In this document: positions 54,074-61,892 of the stretch, piece by piece
How the letters are laid out: each line of letters starts with the position of its first letter
How positions within the stretch are numbered: the first letter of the stretch is position 1
From: Lachnospiraceae bacterium
Lineage (GTDB): Bacteria > Bacillota > Clostridia > Lachnospirales > Anaerotignaceae
Direction of reading: 5' to 3'
Assembly: GCA_003543235.1 (NCBI GenBank)
Contig: DPJA01000038.1
Coordinates: forward strand, 571,343 to 635,342
DNA length: 64,000 bases
Translations under genes and position numbers: made by a program
Notes under the pieces: generated by a model
What the model saw: only the letters and a program-made list of their open reading frames with translations
Databases searched by the model: none
Told to the model about the DNA's origin: nothing

Positions 54074-55151
54074 CTTTTATCTCCTTAAACCACTCATTAA
54101 TTTTTTTATTCATTACATCCTTATCTGAAGTTTTTATCAATAATAAATCTTGAATTTCTTTTTTTTCTAAAAAATGTTGGGTTAAGCTTAACAACTTATC
54201 CTTATTGCTTTCAACATATTCTTTACTCATTCTTTCAAAGCTTGGCATAATAAAATCTGCAATTGTTTTATAAACTTTGACATTATTTGTAGAGATATCT
54301 CTAAAAGCCTTATCTGTTCCAAAAACGATTATTATTTTTTCTATAGTCTCATTAAATCTAATTTTGTATTTTTCCTTTTCTTCTAATGAACAATCTTTAT
54401 TATTATCCATGTATTCATTTAAAAAAGCGACTAATTTTCCTTTATAAGAATTTATAAAAACATTTCCATTTTCATCTTTCATTATATTATCAGAAACAGC
54501 AAAATATCTAATGATAAACTCAACGTCTAAATATCTTGAATGGGGTTTCTTTTGCCTTAAAATTTTCAAAAATTCTGTATTTTCGTGACATAATTCTTTT
54601 GCTGCATTATTCAAATTTCCACGATATAGACAATTCCTCAATTCTTGGTAATTTAACGTTACAGCTCCTCTATTTAATCGCATAAAAATATCATACTTAA
54701 TATCTCTATGAGAATCTTTCTTAATAACATTTACACGAAGCAAACCATCATTTAGTAGACTTTTTGCTTTTGGTGGTAAGTCTTTATACTTCATTTTTTG
54801 AAGTTCTTCTAATACTTCTAGCTTGGATAATTGAAACTCATTATCATAATAATTCATTATACTATATAGTCTCTGCAATCCATCAAGTACCAACCATCTT
54901 CCATCTTCCTCTTCAGCGAAATAAATAGGTGGAATAGGCACATTCATAATGATTGATTCAATTAATAACGAAGCTTTATCATTTTTCCAAATATGGTTTC
55001 TCTGAAATGGAACTTCTAACACAATTTTCCCTTTTTTAATTAGATTATACAAATATTCAATTGAATAGTCATATGCCATTGTGTTCAGTAATCTTTTTTC
55101 CTTTGGTACATCTAAACTATACCCTTCGTCTTCATTTGCAAATATATCCAT
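54057..55151 (-). CDS. DUF262 (GmrSD N-domain-like) protein
   Basis: 364 residues. ParB-like DUF262 motifs: VPFQRNHIWKND (Gln50-Arg51) and LVLDGLQRLYSI (Asp90 to Arg94), plus FMRLNRGAVTLNYQELRNCL. DUF262 domains bind or hydrolyse nucleotides and act as sensors or nicking modules in GmrSD, BrxU and SspE. Here no C-terminal HNH (DUF1524) motif is visible; the remainder is helical, and the HEPN gene follows as a separate partner. ATG at 55151 behind GGAGG; the longer frame to 55184 has a weaker start. Confidence 0.83.
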   Translation of the reverse strand: MDIFANEDEGYSLDVPKEKRLLNTMAYDYSIEYLYNLIKKGKIVLEVPFQRNHIWKNDKASLLIESIIMNVPIPPIYFAEEEDGRWLVLDGLQRLYSIMNYYDNEFQLSKLEVLEELQKMKYKDLPPKAKSLLNDGLLRVNVIKKDSHRDIKYDIFMRLNRGAVTLNYQELRNCLYRGNLNNAAKELCHENTEFLKILRQKKPHSRYLDVEFIIRYFAVSDNIMKDENGNVFINSYKGKLVAFLNEYMDNNKDCSLEEKEKYKIRFNETIEKIIIVFGTDKAFRDISTNNVKVYKTIADFIMPSFERMSKEYVESNKDKLLSLTQHFLEKKEIQDLLLIKTSDKDVMNKKINEWFKEIKDEISF

Positions 55152-55482
55152 GTAAACTATTCCTCCAATTCGAATTTTAATCACCTCCAGATAATATTTA
55201 TATTATTATTATCTCTTGGCATATATAATTATGCTTAATTTTAATCAAACAATTACATTTTTTAAACTGAAATGATTAAAGAATTCTGTAAAAGCCCAAT
55301 AACTCCTCTAAATCCATTAAATTATGTAGTATAATAATTAGCTTGCTTATGCTAACCAAGATTAAGATTATACACACCATTAATTTATTAAGTATACTAT
55401 AAAGATAAAAATTCACAATACATTATAGTATTTTTATATACATCTATATTTAATATATGAAACGCCCCCTGAAAAAGCACTA
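55152..55482. other. Intergenic region before the DUF1643 relic
   Basis: AT-rich; should hold the promoter of the DUF262-HEPN operon. No other feature recognised. Confidence 0.35.
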
Positions 55483-55640
55483 ATGCCAATCACATAAAAA
55501 GGAATCATCAAAAGTAAATGTACCTTTTCAAAGGATAGGAAACACAAGTATTTGCTAACCTAAAATGGAAAGAGAAAAAGCCAAGGCTGTTGTCATCATG
55601 ACATGGTCTGCATAATCCAACTGCATTGTTACAGACTGAC
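55483..55640 (+). pseudogene. 5' relic of a DUF1643 gene
   Basis: ATGCCAATCACATAAAAAGG at 55483 matches the start of the intact gene at 56618 (ATGCCAATTACAGAAAAAGC) but has TAA at codon 5; homology continues through GGAAACACAAG and TGTTGTCATCATGACAT to about 55640 with further stops and deletions. Conserved leader hairpin is absent. Confidence 0.88.
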
Positions 55641-55687
55641 TTTAAACTGCAACTCTCTAGAAAAAATAACTAATATTTATATCTTTT

Positions 55688-56242
55688 TTAACATTCATCC
55701 TTTTTTAATAACATTGATACTAAGTTAATAACTATACCTAATATTAAAACATCAAAAATCTTACAAATAAGAAATTGAATAGCATTAATTACATTGACTA
55801 TTTCGTTATCATGTAGTTCTGGCAAAGAATATGAATTTACAAATGTTTTATATAATGTTTCTACATTCACATTTGTCACTGTTACTAAATTAAAAACATA
55901 TACAATAGTCAAAATACTTATTATGTAAATTATTAACATAAAAACTATTTTAATTTGAATGGAAATTGTTGATTTTAAGGTAACTATAACTAATTTCCAT
56001 AAAAAAATAAATAGTATTAATGTACCTATTGCAATTAAATGATACCTTCCCGTTCTTATTAAATTAACTGAAATATTTATAATAGACATATGAATAAGTA
56101 TTATGATTAAAATATACAGGCAATACCCTATAGCTATTGATTGAACATCATTAACATTTTTTCTAAATTGTTTAGCATTGTAGAATAAAAAATAAAAGAC
56201 AGAAATAACTGTTATAAAATCAACAAAAATATCGTTTTGCAT
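55688..56242 (-). CDS. Multi-pass membrane protein of unknown function
   Basis: 184 residues (195 if a start at 56275 is used; neither has a good ribosome binding site). Five or six hydrophobic helices (FITVISVFYFLFY, IGYCLYILIIILIHMS, LIAIGTLILFIFLWKLVIV, VFMLIIYIISILTIVYVF, ILGIVINLVSMLL). No family recognised. It is in the accessory region between two DUF1643 copies. A role as a defence effector or partner is possible but unsupported. Confidence 0.55.
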   Translation of the reverse strand: MQNDIFVDFITVISVFYFLFYNAKQFRKNVNDVQSIAIGYCLYILIIILIHMSIINISVNLIRTGRYHLIAIGTLILFIFLWKLVIVTLKSTISIQIKIVFMLIIYIISILTIVYVFNLVTVTNVNVETLYKTFVNSYSLPELHDNEIVNVINAIQFLICKIFDVLILGIVINLVSMLLKKDEC

Positions 56243-56275
56243 AGTAATTGTAAAAACACTTCCTGTAATCCACAT

Positions 56276-56549
56276 AACCGATATATTGTTTATAATTTCA
56301 AATACTACGTTTTTGGTTATCTTACTTCAAAATTTTTAGATAAACTATATATACAAAATATGTTTACAATACTATAAAATAGAAATGAAAGTATAATATG
56401 ATTATTATTCATTACAACCCCCAACAATAGTGATGCTATAAACTTATTAACCTCGATAAATTCTGTTGATTAATTATACATCTATTCCACAAAAAATGAC
56501 AACATGTTTTTCTATTTTATTCCACAATTTCATCCCATGCGAAACAACC
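56276..56549. other. Intergenic region before the DUF1643 gene
   Basis: AT-rich divergent region between the membrane protein and DUF1643 genes. No gene recognised; the conserved DUF1643 leader begins near 56540. Confidence 0.35.
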
Positions 56550-56609
56550 CCTCCTACAAACTAATATTATAACAATGAAACATTACCAACCTTATAATAT
56601 TAAAGGAGG
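56550..56609 (+). promoter_or_regulatory. Shine-Dalgarno-sequestering leader hairpin of the DUF1643 gene
   Basis: CCTCCT (56550-56555) can pair with the ribosome binding site AGGAGG (56604-56609), and inside it TAATATTATAA (56562-56572) pairs perfectly with TTATAATATTA (56592-56602). The loop keeps AATGAAACATT and ACCAACC. The same structure precedes the second copy at 63800-63859. It would block translation until opened. The AT-rich palindrome could instead be a DNA operator. Confidence 0.6.
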
Positions 56610-56617
56610 AAACATCA

Positions 56618-57277
56618 ATGCCAATTACAGAAAAAGCAACCATCAAGAGCAAATGCACCTTTTCTAAGGACAGGAAACACAAGTTTCTGCTAACACTAGA
56701 GTGGGAAGAAAAGAAGCCAAAGGCTGTTGTCATCATGACATCACCTGCAGAAGCCAACTGCATTGTAACAGACCTAACCACAAGCCTTGTCATCAAAAAT
56801 CTCCACTCTTTGGGCTATGGAGGGTGCGACCTTGTAAACCTTGGTTCAAAGCTGTACTACAACAAACTTATTGTGGATAAAGCAGAAGAGGATTACAACA
56901 AGGAAAACCAAGAGGTAATTCAGAGGTGTGTAGCAGACGAAAAGAACGAAAAAACAATCATTGCATGGGGTTCATGTGGTGATGGCAACAAAAGAATACA
57001 AGCCTACCAAAAGACCCTGTTAGAGAAACTTTCTGGCTATGAAAATAAGCTTTTTGTAATTGAAGATGGACGTGGCAAAAAAGGGCTTCACCCTCTCACC
57101 CCATCTGTAAGAACCCACTGGAAGCTAGTGCCTTTTCAAATGCAAAATACCCAAAATCAGCCCACTGAACCCTCTACCCTTCCAGATGTAGCCACTGTAG
57201 AAGAGAAGCCCCAAGAAGTAGATGTTTCAAAAGAGGAAACCACAGAAAACCAACAACCAAAAGAAACAGCAGAATAA
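56618..57277 (+). CDS. DUF1643-family protein
   Basis: 219 residues. DUF1643 core: KAVVIMTSPAEANCIVTDLT, KNLHSLGYGGCDLVNLGSKL, TIIAWGSCGDGNKRIQAYQ, and FVIEDGRGKKGLHPLTPSVR. The last 50 residues are a Pro/Gln/Glu-rich tail without fold. The family is common on phages and mobile elements; its biochemical function is unknown. AGGAGG is eight bases from the ATG but sequestered in the leader hairpin. Related copies: start at 63868, relics at 9185 and 55483. A terminator follows. Confidence 0.85.
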   Translation: MPITEKATIKSKCTFSKDRKHKFLLTLEWEEKKPKAVVIMTSPAEANCIVTDLTTSLVIKNLHSLGYGGCDLVNLGSKLYYNKLIVDKAEEDYNKENQEVIQRCVADEKNEKTIIAWGSCGDGNKRIQAYQKTLLEKLSGYENKLFVIEDGRGKKGLHPLTPSVRTHWKLVPFQMQNTQNQPTEPSTLPDVATVEEKPQEVDVSKEETTENQQPKETAE

Positions 57278-57278
57278 G

Positions 57279-57309
57279 ACTTAATCCAAATTAAGGATTA
57301 GGTCTATTT
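57279..57309 (+). terminator. Terminator after the DUF1643 gene
   Basis: GACTTAATCC pairs with GGATTAGGTC (one wobble), followed by TATTTTTG. Also preserved in the relic at about 9355-9398. Confidence 0.8.
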
Positions 57310-57341
57310 TTGTGTCAAAAAACTATAAAGGAGTGAATGAA

Positions 57342-57380
57342 ATGCCTTGGATTAAAACTATTATTTACATATTCTTGTAA
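57342..57380 (+). CDS. Possible 12-residue hydrophobic mini-protein
   Basis: ATG CCT TGG ... TAA encodes MPWIKTIIYIFL, with AAAGGAG eight bases ahead. Hydrophobic and very short. It may be a leader peptide for the gene at 57429, a toxin-like peptide, or a chance frame after a real ribosome binding site. Confidence 0.3.
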   Translation: MPWIKTIIYIFL

Positions 57381-57428
57381 GAAATTAAGTCTATCACCTA
57401 TCGACCATTTTAAAGGAGACTGATAAGT

Positions 57429-57782
57429 ATGTTATATATTGTAGGAACACAGAAAGAAGCCCAAAAACTAAAGGAATTGTTACCAGAAGAAGTTTTTGTT
57501 GAAGTAATGGGAACTGCTAAAATAATAGATGAAGCCTATGGTTCTGAAAGAAATATTTTTGAGAGTGATGGAGGTTACGTATGTATTGTAGAAAATGATA
57601 CTGATGTAGCAGAACTAAATTCAAAGTACGAAGTGGATTTGTATACAACCGACCCAGAATACTGTACCAAACTTTCAAATGATTGGCTAAACGTGCTAAT
57701 TCTATGTAACAACGAATTCGCTATCACTGTTCTTCTATCCACCCAAACCGCTGTAAGTGAAAGGTTCTGCGATGAGCTGTAA
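57429..57782 (+). CDS. Small protein of unknown family
   Basis: 117 residues, starts MLYIVGTQKEAQKLKELLPEE. Soluble and acidic, with a likely alpha/beta fold (LYIVGT, VCIVEND and VLILCNN strands). AAAGGAG precedes the ATG. Between the DUF1643 and Mor-like genes on the same strand, so probably part of the accessory module. Nothing further can be said. Confidence 0.6.
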   Translation: MLYIVGTQKEAQKLKELLPEEVFVEVMGTAKIIDEAYGSERNIFESDGGYVCIVENDTDVAELNSKYEVDLYTTDPEYCTKLSNDWLNVLILCNNEFAITVLLSTQTAVSERFCDEL

Positions 57783-57814
57783 ATGTAAATCCTTACAATA
57801 ATAAAAACACAGAG

Positions 57815-58093
57815 GTGATAAAAATACAAGATAACGATATAAAAATTTCTAATCTAGCAGAAGTATATAAGGATTTTGCTGAACTTATTGGATATGAGAA
57901 TGTAATCGTCCTATACCATTACATGGGCGGTCAACAAGTATCTTTCCCTAAAAAGCTCTACTCTAAAGAATACATTGACAATGAAATTTGTAGATTGTAT
58001 AACGGAAACAATATCAAGCAGTTAGCCAAGAAATTTAACTATACAGATTGCCATATCTATAGGATTTTAAAGCGGTATAAATACGAAATATAG
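57815..58093 (+). CDS. Mor/HTH-type small transcription regulator
   Basis: About 90 residues. NLAEVYKDFAELIGYENVIV, GGQQVSFPKKLYSKEYI and YNGNNIKQLAKKFNYTDCHI match the Mor transcription activator fold (dimerisation domain plus C-terminal helix-turn-helix). No ATG is present; the frame opens with GTG inside AGAGGTGAT, or translation may begin at a near-cognate ATA at 57824 that is better spaced. Mor proteins activate phage middle promoters; here it could drive the recombinase module. Confidence 0.65.
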   Translation: MIKIQDNDIKISNLAEVYKDFAELIGYENVIVLYHYMGGQQVSFPKKLYSKEYIDNEICRLYNGNNIKQLAKKFNYTDCHIYRILKRYKYEI

Positions 58094-58206
58094 CTGTAAA
58101 TGTATTCTAGCATCACAATCGTTAGTGATTGTGATTGAATTCAATTGCTAACAATAGTGGTTCAAATAACATATGAAATATATATTATAAACATGGTGCA
58201 TACATA

Positions 58207-58400
58207 TCAAAGACTAGATTTGGATATAGGATTTGCAAACAAAGCTACGGCTGAAAAGCCGTAGGCACATCCAACAATGATGTGACATAGATGGGAAGCT
58301 TCCGCAAGACACCTTTCAGCACCAAAGCCAAAAGCGACGGTGCGTGGTGTTCTTGTGAGGAGCAACCAGATATGCCCTATCAAACCCACTCTTTTTTTCT
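58207..58400. ncRNA. Possible structured RNA or conserved intergenic element
   Basis: CTACGGCT-GAAA-AGCCGTAG (58245-58264) is an 8-bp stem closed by a GNRA loop; downstream are GGAAGCTTCC (58294-58303) and GCACC/GGTGC (58319-58343). The segment is visibly richer in G and C than its surroundings and has no credible coding frame with a ribosome binding site (a 60-codon frame exists on the minus strand). This looks like folded RNA, but the orientation and class are unknown. Confidence 0.35.
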
Positions 58401-58769
58401 CCCCATCTCCTAAGGCAAAAGCCCCAATTAAGGCAGTGCGAAAGTGGTTTTCATGTAAATCAGTAAAGTAATAGTTATTATAAGGTTGTATTCAAATGTT
58501 GTGGTTACATTAAGTGTCGAGTGACCGCATTTGTAGATACCTACAACAAGCCTCTAAAACCCTGTAAAATCAATGCTTTCAGCAACACAAAACTGCCTAC
58601 CAATCCACCTCTAACTCAATACGTTTTCAGCTCAATAGAAAAAAAACCTGTTTGTGCCTAGAATTGGGTATTTGTAACAACATTTCTGGACAGGGGTTTC
58701 ATGGCGACCCTCCACGTAGACAGATTTTCACGCAAAAAATCAACTAGCAACGGGAACATACTTTTTCCC

Positions 58770-59010
58770 CTATTCTAATCTGGCAAAGCAGTTTCCGTGT
58801 TTCCGCCCATCCGTCTGTTTGTATGGAAAAAATCTGAAACCACTCACAAAGATTACATCAAAATCTCTATATATACATCATCCCAAAATCAACGGGCAAA
58901 CGGGCAAACTGCTCCTATCCCTATTAGAGTCTTGGAAAGAAGCTTCCGTTGTCCCATCCGTCACCTACATTTTTCCCGTTTGTTGAACGGGCAAAATCTG
59001 AAACCACCCA
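58770..59010. repeat. Two imperfect repeats upstream of the recombinase
   Basis: 58770-58845 and 58917-59010 share CCTATT, TTCCG, CCATCCGTC and AAAATCTGAAACCAC in the same order. AACGGGCAAACGGGCAAAC lies between them and TTTTCCCGTT/AACGGGCAAAA forms a hairpin near 58970-58997. Repeats next to a serine recombinase may be crossover or regulatory sites. The rest of 58094-59070 holds no gene apart from the possible RNA above. Confidence 0.5.
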
Positions 59011-59070
59011 AATTTCATTCTTATATTATAAATTTGAATACAAATATCTATAAAGAAAAGAGGAATACCT

Positions 59071-60675
59071 ATGGCAATTAGTAAACCAAGAAAACAAAAA
59101 GCTTACTCCAATACAGCAGTAATCTATGCCAGATTCAGCAGTACCAACCAAAGGGAAGAATCCATTGATGCACAGGTTCGAGCTTGCAAAAAATACGCAG
59201 AAGAAAAAGGGCTCATCATCACCAGAATCTATGCAGATTCAGCCAAAAGTGGCACAAACGACAATCGCCCAGAGTTCCAACGAATGTTGCTAGACAGTGA
59301 AACAGGCATATTTGACACCGTTGTTGTACAAAATCTAGACAGATTTTCCAGAAACCGCTATGACTCTGCTATTTACAAAAAGTTACTTAGGGTGAATAAT
59401 TGTAGGCTTATGTCAGTTACAGAAAGGTTAGACGACAGCCCAGAAAGCATTATGATGGAAGCTGTAACAGAAGGCATGAACGAATACTACAGCCAAAATC
59501 TTGGTAGAGAAGTTCTGAAAGGTCAAAAGGAAACTGCTCTGCAATGCAAACACGTTGGCGGAACTCCTCCATTGGGCTACGATGTAGACAAAGACACAAA
59601 AAAATATGTAATCAATGAAAAAGAAGCTGAAATTGTAAGACTTATTTTCAAAATGTATTCAGAAGGCTGTGGTTACAAGGAAATCTTACGCCATCTAAAT
59701 GCTATGGGCTACCGTACTAAAGCCAATAACCCGTTTGCCAACGGAAGCCTTAACAACCTACTGAAAAATGAAAAATACAAGGGTGTATTCACCTTCAACC
59801 TTAAAAAAGAAAAGGATTTTGATGGTGTACGAAGACCAAGAATGAAAGATGATGAGGAAGTAATACGTATTGAAAATGGTATGCCAAGAATTATTGATGA
59901 TGTAACTTTTTCTAAGGTACAAAGCTTAATGCTCCGCAATCTCAAAAGAGGTGGCAGTTTCAAGGCGAAAGAGCTGTACCTATTGTCAGGGTTAGTCTAC
60001 TGCGGAAGCTGCGGTATGTCTATGTTTGGCAACTCTCGCTATTGTGGCAGAAACAAGCTGAAGTATGTGACCTATAAGTGTTCTGGCAGAGCTCAACAAA
60101 GAAAATGTAATACAAAGGAATTCAATAAGACCTATCTTGAAAATTTTGTATTAGAAACCCTATACCAGAACCTTTTCAGCCAAAACTCTATAGAAAAGCT
60201 AACCCAAAGGTTAAATCAGTATAAATCTGAGGTTCATGAAAGAAATGAAAAAGAGTTTGAAACAGCTACAATTCAGCTAATGGAAGTAAATAATGAAATC
60301 TCTAAAACCCTAGAAATAGTATGCCAAACAGGCATATCCATAGATACTGTAAAGGAAAAACTTCAACGATTGGAACAAAAAAAACACCAACTGCAACATC
60401 ATATAGATGAGCTAACCGTCAATGTAAATCTTCAAATCAGCGAAAATATGATGTGTGAGTTAGTGGAAAAAGCTAAGGAATTCATAAAGAATAAAAACTT
60501 ACCAAAATGTAAATCTTTCATCAACAGCTACATAGAAAAAGTTGTAGTTTATTCAGAAAAAGTTCAAGTTAGGTTCAAAATTAATGTACCATCAAAGAAT
60601 AACAAAGACCTAGAACCATTGATAATAGAAGAAACTCTGGCAAATATTTACGCTAACTATAAAGATGCCGTTTAA
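59071..60675 (+). CDS. Large serine recombinase
   Basis: 534 residues. Resolvase catalytic domain with YARFSSTNQREESIDAQ (nucleophile Ser23) and DRFSRNRYDSAIYKKLL, recombinase domain (GTPPLGYDVDKDTKKYVINE), zinc ribbon with Cys pairs (LVYCGSCGMSMFGNSRYCG ... YKCSGRAQQRKCN) and a coiled coil (KLQRLEQKKHQLQHHIDEL). It integrates and excises mobile elements at att sites. GAGGAATACCT precedes the ATG. A damaged partial copy lies at 27897-28265. An XRE regulator follows; a 46-base direct repeat lies 600 bases beyond it. Confidence 0.94.
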   Translation: MAISKPRKQKAYSNTAVIYARFSSTNQREESIDAQVRACKKYAEEKGLIITRIYADSAKSGTNDNRPEFQRMLLDSETGIFDTVVVQNLDRFSRNRYDSAIYKKLLRVNNCRLMSVTERLDDSPESIMMEAVTEGMNEYYSQNLGREVLKGQKETALQCKHVGGTPPLGYDVDKDTKKYVINEKEAEIVRLIFKMYSEGCGYKEILRHLNAMGYRTKANNPFANGSLNNLLKNEKYKGVFTFNLKKEKDFDGVRRPRMKDDEEVIRIENGMPRIIDDVTFSKVQSLMLRNLKRGGSFKAKELYLLSGLVYCGSCGMSMFGNSRYCGRNKLKYVTYKCSGRAQQRKCNTKEFNKTYLENFVLETLYQNLFSQNSIEKLTQRLNQYKSEVHERNEKEFETATIQLMEVNNEISKTLEIVCQTGISIDTVKEKLQRLEQKKHQLQHHIDELTVNVNLQISENMMCELVEKAKEFIKNKNLPKCKSFINSYIEKVVVYSEKVQVRFKINVPSKNNKDLEPLIIEETLANIYANYKDAV

Positions 60676-60679
60676 CAAC

Positions 60680-60703
60680 GCTTATGAATTCATTTTCATA
60701 GGC
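60680..60703 (+). terminator. Terminator after the recombinase gene
   Basis: GCTTATGAA pairs with TTCATAGGC, followed by TTTATTTTTT. Confidence 0.75.
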
Positions 60704-60732
60704 TTTATTTTTTCGCAGAATTGGAGGAAAAA

Positions 60733-61059
60733 ATGGACTACATACGAATTGGAAACAATATCAGAAAGCTTAGGCTAGACAGAAACCTTACCCAAGAAAC
60801 ATTTTCAGAAGCTATTGGAATAAGCGTTTCCTACCTCGGTCAGATTGAACGAGGTCAACGAAACACATCAATCAGCACTTTGGAAAGCATAGCCAACACC
60901 CTAGATGTGCTACTCTCTGCCCATCTCTGTAATCTAACAGAAGAAGAAAAAGTAAACTGTATCTGGAAACAGAAAACAGAAAATCTTTCAACAAAGGAAA
61001 AAGAAACCCTCCTAAAGGTTTTGGAAATGGTTCTGGATTTGGCAATCACAAGGCAGTAA
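60733..61059 (+). CDS. XRE-family helix-turn-helix regulator
   Basis: 108 residues. Helix-turn-helix IGNNIRKLRLDRNLTQETFS, AIGISVSYLGQIERGQRNTS; C-terminal helix ENLSTKEKETLLKVLEMVLD for dimerisation. GGAGG is five bases before the ATG at 60733. It probably represses the recombinase or an element promoter. It follows the recombinase terminator by about 30 bases. Confidence 0.88.
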   Translation: MDYIRIGNNIRKLRLDRNLTQETFSEAIGISVSYLGQIERGQRNTSISTLESIANTLDVLLSAHLCNLTEEEKVNCIWKQKTENLSTKEKETLLKVLEMVLDLAITRQ

Positions 61060-61235
61060 AAAGACCAAAAACAGCCCACACAGGTCATAGAACCAAGCCC
61101 CAAGTCCAAAGGAAAGGTTGTCCTCATTTGGGCAGAATTTGGGCTATCTTTCAAAAAGGAAAAGGAAGTTGTAAAGAGAAACACCTCAAAAAAGCATGAA
61201 ACAAAGGCATTTTGTTGTATTTCAAGCAAGAAAAA

Positions 61236-61271
61236 ACCCTCGAAGTACCTAATAAAGGTTACCTCGAGGGT
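61236..61271 (+). terminator. Hairpin at the right repeat
   Basis: AACCCTCGAAGTACCT pairs imperfectly with AGGTTACCTCGAGGGTT, then TCTTT. It directly precedes the right copy of the 46-base repeat, as a hairpin of different sequence does at the left copy. The 180 bases upstream (61060-61235) hold no recognised gene. Confidence 0.6.
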
Positions 61272-61277
61272 TCTTTC

Positions 61278-61323
61278 AATGGAGATGAAGCACCTGTTAA
61301 GGTATCCACTATAAATCGGACAG
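61278..61323 (+). repeat. 46-bp direct repeat, right copy
   Basis: One mismatch against 53259-53304 (G for A near the end). Same orientation. After it the two loci diverge. Both copies contain the small frame MEMKHLLRYPL followed by a stop, without a ribosome binding site. Confidence 0.85.
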
Positions 61324-61351
61324 AATGTTTACCACATCTGGATTACAATTA

Positions 61352-61810
61352 TTATGGTAATAAACTTGTAACTATAGAATCAGCCCCTGATTCCAAAAGC
61401 TTTGAATTAATTAAAGCTTGAATTAAAAAATATACAAATAGTGTTTTCGTTAGTTTTTCGTTTTTAACAACATTTTTATCATAGCATAAAATTGAAATAG
61501 ATAAGCTAACTACTATAACTATAAAAAATAGTATTCCTATTATCAATATACCAATTATAGCCCTTATTGAATAATTATTTTTTTCTAATATTGAAGGGAT
61601 TCGGTTCAAAAGATTGTATAAGCCCTCATAAAATCCGCATGTAAAATTTATAGAAATTAGATAAATCCCAAAATACAATACATATTTTATAATTTTCCAA
61701 CCACCATTTAAATCTGCAACAAATGGTAATATTCTTTTATCGTTTTCTGAAGGTGTTACCCAACTATTCACTTCGTTTTTTAATCTATCTTTTATATCCA
61801 AAATTATCAC
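61352..61810 (-). CDS. Small membrane protein next to the restriction-modification genes
   Basis: About 152 residues; the start is uncertain because no ATG is available (GTG at 61810 with AAGGA very close). Two or three hydrophobic helices (IIKYVLYFGIYLISINFTCG, AIIGILIIGILFFIVIVV). No family recognised. Divergent from the methyltransferase. Confidence 0.55.
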   Translation of the reverse strand: MIILDIKDRLKNEVNSWVTPSENDKRILPFVADLNGGWKIIKYVLYFGIYLISINFTCGFYEGLYNLLNRIPSILEKNNYSIRAIIGILIIGILFFIVIVVSLSISILCYDKNVVKNEKLTKTLFVYFLIQALINSKLLESGADSIVTSLLP

Positions 61811-61892
61811 ATCCTTAAAAATTTCACCTGCGTATTTACTAATTCATAATTTTAGTGTAGACTTAAATAGAATGTCAATAGGAGGAACAAGC

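Noticed and set aside
58207..58389. 60-residue minus-strand frame reading GHIWLLLTRTPRTVAF
   Set aside because: No ribosome binding site, falls in a hairpin-rich segment; better described as possible structured RNA.
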